Positions 33,507 to 42,446 of a stretch of DNA of 64,000 nucleotides are shown piece after piece (within the stretch, counting starts at the first letter, position 1; every line of letters begins with the position of its first letter). The notes under the pieces were generated by a model. The model saw only the letters and a list, made by a program, of their open reading frames with translations. It had not been told where the DNA came from and did not search any database. A program made the translations under genes and the position numbers. Source of the stretch: Cystobacter ferrugineus (GTDB lineage: Bacteria > Myxococcota > Myxococcia > Myxococcales > Myxococcaceae). The stretch covers positions 1,083,067 through 1,147,066 of the forward strand of contig NZ_MPIN01000002.1 in the NCBI RefSeq assembly GCF_001887355.1. Reading direction: 5' to 3'.

Positions 33507-34588
33507 CAGCGAACCTCGATGGATTCGCGGGTGATGATCTCGAGATCCCGCTCGTTGAAGACGGTGCCTTTGACCTCGCCTTCCTGGCGCGCGAGGCTGA
33601 TGAGCGCACCGTTCGATGGGTGGGCGCTCGCGGCGCGCTGGAAGGACTCGATGCAGTCCCAGCTGTGGGTGGTGGCGAAGACCTGGACGTTGAGCTGGCT
33701 GGCGGTCTCGAAGATGAGCCGCCAGAGTTGTTCCTGGGCGCTGTAGTGCACGCCGTTTTCCAGTTCGTCCACGAGTAAGAGTCCGTCTTTCGAATTGGCG
33801 AGTCCGAGTGCCAGTTCGAACACGCGGTTCATTCCGTCACCCATGCTTCGCAAGGGTTCCGGGTCGCGAATGCCTGTTCTGCGGACCAATGGGACTCGAC
33901 CTTGAGCCGACGTCTTGGGTCCTTCGGCGAGAGATACACGCTCGACCTCTGGAGCGATAATCTGGAGAGAACGCAGGACATCTTGCTCTTGATCAGTGAG
34001 AACAATACTGTCCCACAACCAATCCAGTTGCTTGCCCGATGTACCAAGGGATGAAATGAAATGGCAAGAGAATGGTCGTTCCGATGAACGAGAGTCTGTG
34101 AGTAGGAATTCGAGATTGGATTGATTACCGATGGTATAGGTGATTTCGTTTGTTTGGATCGAAATGGAGCGTGTCTTCTTCCCTGGTTGGTTCTGTAGAT
34201 TTATCGAAATTGCATTTTTTATGCTGGATGGTGTGGCTATGCGACAAGTCACAGCGGCGCCATTGCTGGTGGATGGATTCGCGTGTGAATGAAAGGCGCG
34301 GTAGAGATCCACGACTGGGCCATGCTCGTCTTGAAGGAGCGGCCTTTGGAACTCCTGCCGTGCTTTTAGCAGATTAACGAGTTCGTAGAGCACTGCTGGT
34401 CCCGACGCATACAACGCGATGGCCTCCAGGAGCGTGCTCTTGCCCACGTTGTTCTTGCCGACGATCAGGTTGACGCGGCCGAGGTTGTCCAGCCGCAGGT
34501 CCTTGAAGGCCCTGAAGCCTTGGATGTGCAGGGACGGCAGCGGATAGGTACTCCCGCCAGGCTGCGTCGATGTGGATTCTGAGTTCAC
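33506..34588 (-). CDS. AAA ATPase of a split OLD/GajA-like system
   Basis: This 360-residue protein is an SMC/RecF-like ATPase: IQGFRAFKDLRLDNLGRVN then Walker A VGKNNVGKST (residues 43-52). The middle domain is divergent and AT-richer. An ABC-signature-like GDGMNRVFELALGLA, Walker B GLLLVDELENGVH and the switch histidine in FATTHSWD follow. The GTG at 34588 is preferred to an in-frame ATG at 34657, because the latter lies inside the terminator hairpin of the upstream gene. Lower GC between about 33900 and 34380 suggests acquisition from elsewhere. It is expected to sense invading DNA or nucleotides and control the TOPRIM partner. Confidence 0.8.
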   Translation of the reverse strand: MNSESTSTQPGGSTYPLPSLHIQGFRAFKDLRLDNLGRVNLIVGKNNVGKSTLLEAIALYASGPAVLYELVNLLKARQEFQRPLLQDEHGPVVDLYRAFHSHANPSTSNGAAVTCRIATPSSIKNAISINLQNQPGKKTRSISIQTNEITYTIGNQSNLEFLLTDSRSSERPFSCHFISSLGTSGKQLDWLWDSIVLTDQEQDVLRSLQIIAPEVERVSLAEGPKTSAQGRVPLVRRTGIRDPEPLRSMGDGMNRVFELALGLANSKDGLLLVDELENGVHYSAQEQLWRLIFETASQLNVQVFATTHSWDCIESFQRAASAHPSNGALISLARQEGEVKGTVFNERDLEIITRESIEVR

Positions 34589-34611
34589 GGACCGTTCCGC
34601 ACGAAAGAGAA

Positions 34612-34647
34612 GAGCGCCCCGTGAAGCCGGGGCCTCACGGGACGCTC
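34612..34647 (-). terminator. Hairpin terminator after the aminopeptidase gene
   Basis: Arms at 34612-34628 and 34631-34647 pair 15 of 17 bases with a two-base centre. In the minus-strand direction the stem is followed by TTCTCTTTC. It separates the aminopeptidase transcript from the ATPase/TOPRIM pair. Confidence 0.65.
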
Positions 34648-34673
34648 GGGGATACATCAGGGAAAACAGCCTG

Positions 34674-37229
34674 TCACTTCTGCTTCTGGAGCCAGGCGCG
34701 CACTTCGGGCAGGGCGCGCTCGCGCAGCATCACGTCCTGCTCCAGCTTCTCCAGCGTCTGGCTCATGGCCTGCTTGGCCTCCTCCACCGGGTGCGCCGTC
34801 AGCAGCTTGCGCACCTCGTCGAGCTGCTTGCGCTCGCGCAGCGCACCCAGTGACTCCACCACCCGCCGCAGCAGCATGGGCGCCGCGCCCGTGCGCGCCA
34901 GCACGTCCTTCCAGCGCTTCTGCTTCTCCGCCCACCACGCGTCGCGGCCCGTGCGGTTGCCCATCAGCCCCGTGAGGAACGTCGCCACGTCCTGCATCTT
35001 CACCTTCTCGGTGAAGAAGAGCTTCTGCGCGGCGTCCGCCAGTCGCGGATCCTCGAAGGCGGTGATGGCCAGCAGGTAGCGCCGCTGCGTCGCCGGATCC
35101 GGCTCCACCGGCATCTTCTCCAGCAGCTTCTCGTACAGCGCCTTGTCGCCCTCGCGCGCCACCATGCTCACCGCCACGTCGAGCAGGTTGGGCTCCAGCG
35201 CGCTCGTGTCCCCGTTGAGTGCCCGCTCCACCCGGGGCCGCGCCTCGGCCAGCGCCTTGCGGCTGCGCGCCACGCCGCCAATGGCCCGCACCAGCGCCGC
35301 GCGCCGCAGCTTCACCCGGTCCGTCTCCCCCGGCGCCGGATCCCACCCGAGCTTCTCGAGCCCCGCGCCCAGCAGCTTCTCCACCCACTGGCGGAAGCGC
35401 TCCTGGTCCTCGCCGTCCACCAGCCGGTTCTCCACGTACGCGAGCCGGCCCACCAGCTCGTCCAGCACCGCGTCGTCCTCCTCGTGGCCGAAGCGGCCCG
35501 CCAGGTCCAGGAACGCCTCCAGCGTCGCCTGGCCGCTGCGCGCCAGCGCCCACTGGTCCGCGAGCAACGAGATGCGCTCGCTGGGCTCCAGCGCGTCCAC
35601 GCTCGCCGACAGATGCTCCAGCGTTCGCGCGTCGTACTGCACCCGGTAGAAGCCCGTGGAGCTCGCGTTGGCGACGAGCCACTTCACCTCGCCCGTGCCC
35701 TCCAGCTTCACCTCCGCGTGCGACTCGCGCAGCAGCACCCGCTGCTCGCGCACCCCGCCCGCGTCCGCGTAGCGCAGCACCATGGGCACCGGCCAGCGCT
35801 CGTTGCTCTTCACCCCCGGCTCCGAGTAGTAGCGCTGCTGGGTGAGCTTCACCGTGCGGCCCTCCAGCGACACGCTCACCAGCGGGTAGCCGTTCTGGCC
35901 GATCCACGCGTTGGCCAGCTCCAGCACCGGCTGCGACGACGCGTTGGCGAGCGCCCGCCACAGGTCATCCGCCACCGCGTTGGCGCGCGCGTGCTTGCGC
36001 ATGTACTGGCGCATGCCCTCGCGGAAGGCGTCCTCGCCGAGGAAGCCCTCGATCATCCGCAGCACCGCGCCGCCCTTCTCGTAGGTGATGAGGTCGAAGC
36101 TCTCACCGGCCTCGTGCGCGTTGCGCACCTCGCCGCGGATGGGGTGCGTGGAGCGCAGCGCGTCCAGGTGCAGCGCCGCCGCCTTGCCCGCGTCGAAGTC
36201 CAGCCACACCCGCCACTCGGGCTTCCACTGGTCGACGATCTTGTACGCCATCCACGTGGCGAAGGCCTCGTTGAGCCAGAGGTCGTCCCACCACACCATC
36301 GTCACCCAGTTGCCGAACCACTGGTGCGCCAGCTCGTGCGTCACCACCTCGGCCACGCGCTTCTGCACCGACAGGGGCGCGGTGGCCGGGTCGAGCAGCA
36401 GGGCGATCTCCCGGTAGGTGATGAGGCCCGCGTTCTCCATGGCGCCGGCCTCGAAGTCGGGGATGCCCACCTGGTCCACCTTGCCGAAGGCATAGGGCAG
36501 GCCGAAGTACGCCTGGAGCCGGGGCAGGGCCGCGAGCGCCGCGTCCTGGCCGAAGCGCGTGAGGTGCGCCTTCTCCGGCAGCGCCCAGGTGCGCACCGGA
36601 ATCCCCTCCACCGTCTCCTCGACGGTGCCCACCAGCGGGCCCACCACGAGCGCCACCAGGTACGAGCTGAGCACCTCCGTCTCCTGGAAGTACAGCTTGC
36701 GCATGTGGCCGTCGGACTCCTCGCGCTCGAGCCGGCCGTTGCTCAGCGCCGTGAGGCCCGCGGGCACCTGCACCGTGAGCGCCCAGCGCGCCTTGAAGGC
36801 CGGCTCGTCGAAGCACGGGAAGAGCCGCCGCGCGTCCGCCGCCTCGAACTGCGTGGCCGCGACCTTGCCCGCCATGTACAGGCCCCGCAGGCCCTCGGTG
36901 AAGCGGCCCGTCCACGTCACGTCCAGCGCTCCGGCTCCCGCGGGCAGTTCCTCGGGGAAGCGCAGCACCACTGTCTCGCTCTCCGGCACCACGCGCACGT
37001 TGTTGCACACGCAGATGCGTCCATCCTGCGTGCGGTACAACACCTCGCCCATCTTCAGCGCGATGGCGTGCAGGATGATTTCGTCCGTGGGCTTCTCCAG
37101 CTCCAACTCGATCGTCTGCACGCCCGTGAACGCGCGGGCCTCCAGGTCGAGCGTCAGGGTCGGCGCGTACCGGCGCGGGCGAACGGAGAGGGGAAGCCGG
37201 AAGTTCTTGTCTTCGGTCAGGTGAGCCAT
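34674..37229 (-). CDS. M1-family zinc aminopeptidase
   Basis: This 851-residue cytosolic aminopeptidase has the M1 exopeptidase motif GAMENAGLITYRE and the zinc site VTHELAHQWFGN followed by the distal Glu in WLNEAFATWM. The N-terminal beta-saddle starts NFRLPLSVRPRRYAPTLTLDLE, and the C-terminal ERAP1-like helical domain is complete. It removes N-terminal residues from peptides in protein turnover. The ATG at 37229 and an in-frame GTG at 37241 are both possible, with neither having a strong ribosome binding site. It resembles the puromycin-sensitive type more than E. coli PepN. A hairpin terminator follows. Confidence 0.9.
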   Translation of the reverse strand: MAHLTEDKNFRLPLSVRPRRYAPTLTLDLEARAFTGVQTIELELEKPTDEIILHAIALKMGEVLYRTQDGRICVCNNVRVVPESETVVLRFPEELPAGAGALDVTWTGRFTEGLRGLYMAGKVAATQFEAADARRLFPCFDEPAFKARWALTVQVPAGLTALSNGRLEREESDGHMRKLYFQETEVLSSYLVALVVGPLVGTVEETVEGIPVRTWALPEKAHLTRFGQDAALAALPRLQAYFGLPYAFGKVDQVGIPDFEAGAMENAGLITYREIALLLDPATAPLSVQKRVAEVVTHELAHQWFGNWVTMVWWDDLWLNEAFATWMAYKIVDQWKPEWRVWLDFDAGKAAALHLDALRSTHPIRGEVRNAHEAGESFDLITYEKGGAVLRMIEGFLGEDAFREGMRQYMRKHARANAVADDLWRALANASSQPVLELANAWIGQNGYPLVSVSLEGRTVKLTQQRYYSEPGVKSNERWPVPMVLRYADAGGVREQRVLLRESHAEVKLEGTGEVKWLVANASSTGFYRVQYDARTLEHLSASVDALEPSERISLLADQWALARSGQATLEAFLDLAGRFGHEEDDAVLDELVGRLAYVENRLVDGEDQERFRQWVEKLLGAGLEKLGWDPAPGETDRVKLRRAALVRAIGGVARSRKALAEARPRVERALNGDTSALEPNLLDVAVSMVAREGDKALYEKLLEKMPVEPDPATQRRYLLAITAFEDPRLADAAQKLFFTEKVKMQDVATFLTGLMGNRTGRDAWWAEKQKRWKDVLARTGAAPMLLRRVVESLGALRERKQLDEVRKLLTAHPVEEAKQAMSQTLEKLEQDVMLRERALPEVRAWLQKQK

Positions 37230-37438
37230 AGGCGTCGGCACTCTACCGGGAGCGCGAGCGCTTGCCGGGCCGGACGCGCATGCCTTTTCCCTCGGGCGTC
37301 CACCGGGTAACGGCTCCTGTCGCCACCTCCTCCGGCTCCTTTGTTTCCCTGCCCGGAAGGGGGGGTGTATGTCAGAGGACTACATTGTTCGAGGCGAGGC
37401 GGCGTGAGGTCATCGGCCGCGGCGCACGAGGGGCGACG

Positions 37439-38011
37439 ATGAGACGATGGGGACCCACGGACTACCGCGACATGCCCTGGAAGAACGGGGGCGGTGTCAC
37501 CCGGGAGCTGCTGAAGCTGCCGCACCCGAGGGAGCCGGAGCGCTTCCTCATGCGCCTGTCCATCGCGACGGTGGCCGAGTCGGGGCCGTTCTCCCTGTTC
37601 CCGGGGGTGGAGCGGACGTTGCTCTTCCTCGAGGGCGAGGGCATGGCGCTGCGCCGGGAGGGCTCTCCCGAGGTGGTGCTCGGCCGGGGCAGTGCGCCGT
37701 TCCGCTTTCCGGGCGAGGTGCCCTTCGAGAGCCGGCTGCTCGGGGGACCCGTGCGCGACTTCAACCTCATGGTGGACCGGGAGCTCGCCGAGGCCCGGCT
37801 CGACGTGGTGCACCTGGCGGCGGGCGGCGAGTCCGTCCTCGAGGGGTCGGGGAGCGTATGGCTGTATGGACTGGAGGGGAGGGCTCAGGTGTCGGGCGAG
37901 CCGCTGGCCGAGCAGGAGTTGCTCGGCTGGGATGCCCCTGGGAGCCTGCGCGTGCAGGGGGTAGGAGACGCCCGCGTGGTGGTCGTCCATCTCACTCCGC
38001 GAGGAAGGTGA
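37439..38011 (+). CDS. HutD/Ves-family cupin
   Basis: This 190-residue protein has the HutD signature YRDMPWKNGGGVTREL near the start, then RLSIATVAESGPFSLFPGVERTLLFLEG and the final strand of a double cupin fold. HutD proteins are found in histidine-use operons or alone. Their role is thought to be a regulatory cap on histidine breakdown or a metal-free cupin. No hut genes lie nearby. The ATG at 37439 follows GAGGGG. It is divergent from the aminopeptidase gene. Confidence 0.78.
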   Translation: MRRWGPTDYRDMPWKNGGGVTRELLKLPHPREPERFLMRLSIATVAESGPFSLFPGVERTLLFLEGEGMALRREGSPEVVLGRGSAPFRFPGEVPFESRLLGGPVRDFNLMVDRELAEARLDVVHLAAGGESVLEGSGSVWLYGLEGRAQVSGEPLAEQELLGWDAPGSLRVQGVGDARVVVVHLTPRGR

Positions 38012-38089
38012 GCCGCGAGCGGGGCCCTGCCCGCCCGGCTGGGGATGACTGGCGAGGACGGGGGGTTTGCGTTAGAGCCCCCGGACTTC

Positions 38090-39379
38090 ATGCCCTCGTC
38101 CGACACCCCCGCGCCCAGACCCTCCGTCTTCCGTCACCGTGACTTCCGCCTGTTCCAGCTCGCGCGTCTGTGCGCGGTGCTGGCGATGCAGGTCGAGTCG
38201 GTGGCCATCGGGTGGCAGGTGTACGAGTTGACGGGCAGCGCGCTGGCGCTGGGCTACACGGGCCTCGCGCAGTTCCTTCCCTTCCTGATCTTCGCGCTGG
38301 TGGGCGGACAGGTGGCGGACCGGGTGGATCGGCGCGCCATCCTCGTGGTGTGCCAGGGCGTCATGCTGCTGTGCAGCCTGATGTTGCTGTCCTTCACGAT
38401 GGGCCACGTGCGGGACGTGCGCTTCGTGTATGGCGTGCTGGTGCTCTTCGGGACGGCGCGGGCCTTCTACTCGCCCGCGAGCGCGGCGCTCGTGCCCCGC
38501 CTGGTGCCCGCCGAGGATCTCCCACGCGCGGTGGCCATCAACTCGACGACGTGGCAGGTGGCCACCATCGCGGGTCCCGCCGTGGGCGGCCTCCTCTATG
38601 GCTGGGCGGGCGCCATGGGGGCCTACGTGGGCTCCGCCTCGCTGTGCGCGCTCACCGTGGTGTGGATGCTCTTGCTGAAGGTCCGCACGGGCCGCTCCTC
38701 GAGCGAGCCCTTCTCGATGAAGACGCTGCTGGCGGGCTTCCACTTCGTGCGCCGTCAGCGGCTGCTGCTCGGCAGCATCACCCTGGACCTGTTCGCGGTG
38801 TTGCTGGGCGGCGCGGTGGCCCTGCTGCCCATCTACGCGCAGGACGTGTTGCACACCGGGCCCTGGGGCCTGGGGTTGTTGCGCAGCGCGCCCGCGGTGG
38901 GGGCGGCGGTGGTGGCGCTCCTGCTGGCCTCGCGTCCGCTGGGCGGCCGGGCGGGATGGAAGATGTTCATCGCGGTGGCCATCTTCGGCGTGGCGACGCT
39001 CGTCTTCGGCGTGAGCCACTCGCTGCCCTTGTCCGTGGTGGCCCTGGCGGTGGCGGGGGCGGCGGACATGGTGAGCGTGGTGGTGCGCGGCACGGTCGAG
39101 ATGCTGGCCACGCCGGACGAGATGCGCGGACGCGTGGGCGCGGTGAACATGATCTGCATCGGCGCCTCCAACGAGCTGGGCGAGTTCCGCGCCGGCTCCT
39201 TCGCCGAGCACATGGGCGCGGAGAAGGCGGTGATCTCCGGAGCGGTGGGCACGCTGGTGGTGGTGGTGCTGTGGGCCTGGGGCTTCCCCGAGCTGCGGCG
39301 GGTGGATCACCTGGAGACGGCGGCGCGCGAGCCGGTGCCGCCCGAGCCCCAGCCCCTGGCGGCGCAGTCGGCTCACTGA
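38090..39379 (+). CDS. Major facilitator superfamily exporter (EntS/MFS_3-like)
   Basis: This 429-residue transporter has 12 predicted helices, starting with SVFRHRDFRLFQLARLCAVLAMQVESVAIGWQVYELTG. The loop GGQVADRVDRRAILVV is the conserved MFS motif A. The second half opens after a cytoplasmic loop with MKTLLAGFHFVRRQRLLLGS. This arrangement is typical of the EntS/MFS_3 group that exports siderophores, drugs or small metabolites. The ATG at 38090 is used because the family starts close to FRHRDFRLF. The in-frame ATG at 38045 would add 15 residues. Convergent with the trehalase gene, with stops overlapping. Confidence 0.85.
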   Translation: MPSSDTPAPRPSVFRHRDFRLFQLARLCAVLAMQVESVAIGWQVYELTGSALALGYTGLAQFLPFLIFALVGGQVADRVDRRAILVVCQGVMLLCSLMLLSFTMGHVRDVRFVYGVLVLFGTARAFYSPASAALVPRLVPAEDLPRAVAINSTTWQVATIAGPAVGGLLYGWAGAMGAYVGSASLCALTVVWMLLLKVRTGRSSSEPFSMKTLLAGFHFVRRQRLLLGSITLDLFAVLLGGAVALLPIYAQDVLHTGPWGLGLLRSAPAVGAAVVALLLASRPLGGRAGWKMFIAVAIFGVATLVFGVSHSLPLSVVALAVAGAADMVSVVVRGTVEMLATPDEMRGRVGAVNMICIGASNELGEFRAGSFAEHMGAEKAVISGAVGTLVVVVLWAWGFPELRRVDHLETAAREPVPPEPQPLAAQSAH

Positions 39380-41088
39380 GCCGGAGGTGGCGGCGCCCGG
39401 GAAGGGGTGGCGGGTCGTGCCGGGGGTGAGGGCTCCCGGCGCAGGCCGTGCCACAGCTCCAGGAAGACGCCGTTGGTCCAGCCGAAGCCGATGACGTTGT
39501 GCGCGTAGCCCGCGGTGACCTGCACCTCGGTGGTGCGCTTCACCACGTCGTACTTCTCGCGCAGGTTGCCCTCGCGGTGGAAGTTGTCGGCGACCATGTC
39601 GAGGAACTTCCGGGACAGGCGGTCCGCGTCGGCGTGGTGGCCATGGCGGCGCAGGCCCTCGACGGCGAGGAGCTGGAGCGGAGCCCAGCCGTAGGGCAGG
39701 TCCCACTGGGCGGACGTCTCCTGGCGGCTCATCGCGAGTCCCCCGGCCTGCTCGAAGCGCGGGAGGTGGGCGGCCACGGCGCGCGCCTGCTCGGGCGAGG
39801 CCAGCCCCGCCCAGAGCGGGTAGAAGGTCGTCGCGTACTCGTAGGTGGAGCGCTGGCGCTTCTCGACGTCGTAGTCGAAGTACATGCCCCGCTCGGCGTC
39901 CCAGAGGTAGCGGTCCACCAGCGCCCGGCGCTTCGTGGCGCGCTCGCGCCAGGCACGGGCCTCGGCGTCGCGGCCGAGCAGCGTGCTGATGCGCTCCAGG
40001 TCCGTCTCCGCCTTGTACAGCAGGCTGTTGAGGTCCACCGCGGCGAAGTGGTGCGTGCGCGCGCTGAAGGGCCCGAAGCGGAAGGAGATGTCGAAGCCGG
40101 ACTCGCGCACGGCGCGGTCGCCCCGGTAGAAGTCCTCGGTGAGGGTGACGGCGCCCTGGGTGGTGCAGATCGTGGTGCCGGGGTCGCGCTGGCACACCTG
40201 GGTGAGGAACACGGGGGCCGTGGTGCTCGAGGGGACGGCGTCCCGGTCCACCTCGCGCAGGAAGGGCTGTCCCTCTTCGGGGTGGCGCGTGAAATAGCTC
40301 ACCACGTCGCGGTAGTAGCGGGCCTGATCCACCTGCAACTCGGGCACCGGCCCCTCGTTGAAGTCGAAGTAGCGCGACAGGCCCGTGTCGCCCGCCAGGT
40401 GCGCCTCACTCACCCACAGGCCATGGTCGCGCACGAGGAAGGGATGGGCCTCGGTGAGCCAGGCGCGGCCCTCTTCCTCCGGGAGCCTCTGGTGGATCTC
40501 CATCACCATGGAGGAGAGGAAGGGCGGCTGGGAGCGTGACAGGTAGTAGGTGCGGTTGGCGTTGAGCAGCGCGCCGTAGTGTTGGATCTCGAAGAAGAAG
40601 TTGCGCACCATGCCCTGGGCCAGCTCCCGCCGTCCGTCGCGCAACAGCCCCCGGATGATGAAGTAGCTGTCCCAGCCATACATCTCGTTGAACATGCCGC
40701 CGGGCACCACGTAGGGGTGCTCGAGGTAGAGCAATCCCTGCGTCTTCAACGCGCGCACGTCCACCTGTCCCGCCCCGGAGATCTCCTTGGGCAGCCGGAG
40801 GACCTCCACCTTCGGGCACTTCTGGCGCAGCCGCTGGACGATGGCGGGCTCGGGTAACTCCTGGGGCAGATAGAGCACGGAGCGGCCCGCGACCTTGGGG
40901 TCCGCGAACACCTCACAGGACTCCAGCGAGCGCGTGAGCGCGTCCCAGGTGCGCGCGATGTAGCCGCGCACGTCGGCATGGTCGGCGGGTGCCGTGGCGG
41001 GGGCGGGCGCCGCGCTCGCGGTGAGGGCCAGCGTGACGAGCAGCCCCGTCATCCACGGCGTACTCCTGGGGCATAGAGCGGCGGCCAT
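39373..41088 (-). CDS. Secreted GH37-type trehalase
   Basis: This 571-residue enzyme has a signal peptide (TGLLVTLALTASAAPAPA, about residues 13-30). Two GH37 signatures appear: PGGMFNEMYGWDSYF and QWDLPYGWAPLQ. A catalytic aspartate lies in the segment ESGFDISFRF. Trehalase splits trehalose to two glucoses, here in the periplasm or outside. The first signature has Met where most trehalases have Arg (PGGRF), so substrate binding may differ. The start at 41088 follows a strong GGGAGG. The frame ends in a Pro-rich tail after the barrel. Possibly used to feed on trehalose from prey or stressed cells. Confidence 0.82.
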   Translation of the reverse strand: MAAALCPRSTPWMTGLLVTLALTASAAPAPATAPADHADVRGYIARTWDALTRSLESCEVFADPKVAGRSVLYLPQELPEPAIVQRLRQKCPKVEVLRLPKEISGAGQVDVRALKTQGLLYLEHPYVVPGGMFNEMYGWDSYFIIRGLLRDGRRELAQGMVRNFFFEIQHYGALLNANRTYYLSRSQPPFLSSMVMEIHQRLPEEEGRAWLTEAHPFLVRDHGLWVSEAHLAGDTGLSRYFDFNEGPVPELQVDQARYYRDVVSYFTRHPEEGQPFLREVDRDAVPSSTTAPVFLTQVCQRDPGTTICTTQGAVTLTEDFYRGDRAVRESGFDISFRFGPFSARTHHFAAVDLNSLLYKAETDLERISTLLGRDAEARAWRERATKRRALVDRYLWDAERGMYFDYDVEKRQRSTYEYATTFYPLWAGLASPEQARAVAAHLPRFEQAGGLAMSRQETSAQWDLPYGWAPLQLLAVEGLRRHGHHADADRLSRKFLDMVADNFHREGNLREKYDVVKRTTEVQVTAGYAHNVIGFGWTNGVFLELWHGLRREPSPPARPATPSRAPPPPAQ

Positions 41089-41185
41089 CGGTCCTCCCGG
41101 GCCCGCGAGAGGACGGGCTGGCGAAGGGGGCAAAGCTCGTCATCCCCGCGCGGGCGCGCAACGGGACGGTGTAAGAAGAACGTCC

Positions 41186-41857
41186 ATGCCGCCCCCCGCA
41201 CCGCTCGTCATCCTCCAGGACTCCGCCTTGCCCGAGGCCCACTTCCAGCGCCTGTGGCGGCGGGTGCGCGCGCTGGGCCGCGAGCGGCTGCGTCAGACCT
41301 ACCAGACGACCTTCTGGTTCGACCTGGGCGAGCCCACCAACCTCGTGGAGGAGGCCATCCTCGCGCTGCGCCCGCGCGTGCCGGTGCGCCGGGGGCTCGC
41401 CGGGGTGGAGTGGTGGTTGTCGCGCATGTACACCACGGACGTGCAGGTGGACTTCCATCAGGACCGCGACGAGAAGCTCGCCCTGAAGGGAGGGCCGCTC
41501 GTGCATCCGCGCTTCACCTCGCTGCTCTTCATGAACCGGGTGCGGGGTGGGGCGCTCGCGGTGACGCGGGCTTTGCCGTGCGAGGACAACCCGTCGCTCG
41601 CGCCCGATACGGACGAGTTCGATCTGGTGATGCCCCGGCCCAACCGCTTCACGTGCTTCCGGGGCGACCTCACCCACGGCGTGCTGGACGCCCGTAATCA
41701 GATTCCCGACGGGAAGCTTCCGGGGACGTCGCGCCTGCGGGTGACGCTGGTGATGAACTGGTGGCACCAGCGTCCCACCGACCTGCCGACGTTCGCCGAG
41801 TCGCGTGCGTACCGCTCGCTCGCGCTGCCCGCCGGGCGTCCGGCGGGAGCGCGGTGA
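41186..41857 (+). CDS. 2-oxoglutarate/Fe(II) oxygenase-like protein
   Basis: This 223-residue protein has the double-stranded-helix pattern of 2OG-Fe(II) oxygenases. The first iron ligands are in VDFHQDRDEK (H-x-D), the distal histidine in DLTHGVLD, and the 2OG-binding arginine in SRLRVTLVMNWW. It is similar to prolyl-4-hydroxylase-type enzymes but has no named substrate. The ATG at 41186 is preferred to the long upstream frame that runs antisense through the trehalase signal peptide. It is divergent from trehalase and convergent with the lipoprotein gene. Confidence 0.68.
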   Translation: MPPPAPLVILQDSALPEAHFQRLWRRVRALGRERLRQTYQTTFWFDLGEPTNLVEEAILALRPRVPVRRGLAGVEWWLSRMYTTDVQVDFHQDRDEKLALKGGPLVHPRFTSLLFMNRVRGGALAVTRALPCEDNPSLAPDTDEFDLVMPRPNRFTCFRGDLTHGVLDARNQIPDGKLPGTSRLRVTLVMNWWHQRPTDLPTFAESRAYRSLALPAGRPAGAR

Positions 41858-41867
41858 GAGCCGGGTC

Positions 41868-42446
41868 CTAGAGACCGGTGATGCCCAGCGCGCCCTCGAG
41901 GCCGCTGAAGTTCTTCTCCACGAGGACGTGGAGGACGGCGTTCTCCAGGCGGATCTCCAGGGGCAGGCCCCCGGGGCCGGGATTCGCGTTGGAGATGGTG
42001 TTGCTCACGATGAACCAGATGCGCGGCTGGCGCACGGCCTTGAGGAACGTCTCCGAGCTGGGGATGGTGGTGTCCGTGCGCGTATTGGGCCCGTAGTTGG
42101 CCGACATCAGGTTCTGGCAATCGGCGTAGTACGGGGGCAGGTTGCGCGGGGTGTAGAAGTTGGGCTGGTCCGGCGTGGCGGTGCCCGTGAGGGACAGGCA
42201 CGCGGACGCGTTCAGCGTGAAGACGTTCGACGGGTTGACCACGGTCAGGGTGGCGGTCACTTCCTTCACGAGGACCGCGAGATCCTGTGTGTCCGCGGGC
42301 AGGTCGATGGCCACCTCGGCATAGGTGGGCTCGAGGATGGAGTTGACCGGAATCGCCGTGGAGATGGGATCCGAGTCGATGGCCACCTCGGCGGAGCACG
42401 CGGTGACCAGCAGGGAGCAGAGCAGGGTGGGAGCGAGGCGGTTCAT
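41868..42446 (-). CDS. Lipoprotein partner of the barrel protein
   Basis: This 192-residue lipoprotein (signal MNRLAPTLLCSLLVTACSAE, lipid Cys at residue 17) has a mature domain with repeated beta strands (PTYAEVAIDLPADTQDLAVLV, EVTATLTVVNPSNVF) and a second half ending ENAVLHVLVEKNFSGLEGAL. No family is recognised. Its start overlaps the stop of the beta-barrel gene (TAATG), so the two are made together and probably work together at the outer membrane. Confidence 0.6.
   Translation of the reverse strand: MNRLAPTLLCSLLVTACSAEVAIDSDPISTAIPVNSILEPTYAEVAIDLPADTQDLAVLVKEVTATLTVVNPSNVFTLNASACLSLTGTATPDQPNFYTPRNLPPYYADCQNLMSANYGPNTRTDTTIPSSETFLKAVRQPRIWFIVSNTISNANPGPGGLPLEIRLENAVLHVLVEKNFSGLEGALGITGL

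Noticed and set aside
34589..34657. Upstream ATG start for the AAA ATPase
   Set aside because: The ATG and following codons lie inside the aminopeptidase terminator hairpin and no ribosome binding site is seen. The GTG at 34588 is downstream of the hairpin.
34657..35961. Minus-strand frame of 434 codons in the aminopeptidase
   Set aside because: Shifted frame of the M1 aminopeptidase. Composition nearly all Gly, Ala, Arg.
38072..40195. Minus-strand frame of 707 codons across the MFS and trehalase genes
   Set aside because: Lies antisense to the MFS gene and out of frame with trehalase. No domain pattern.
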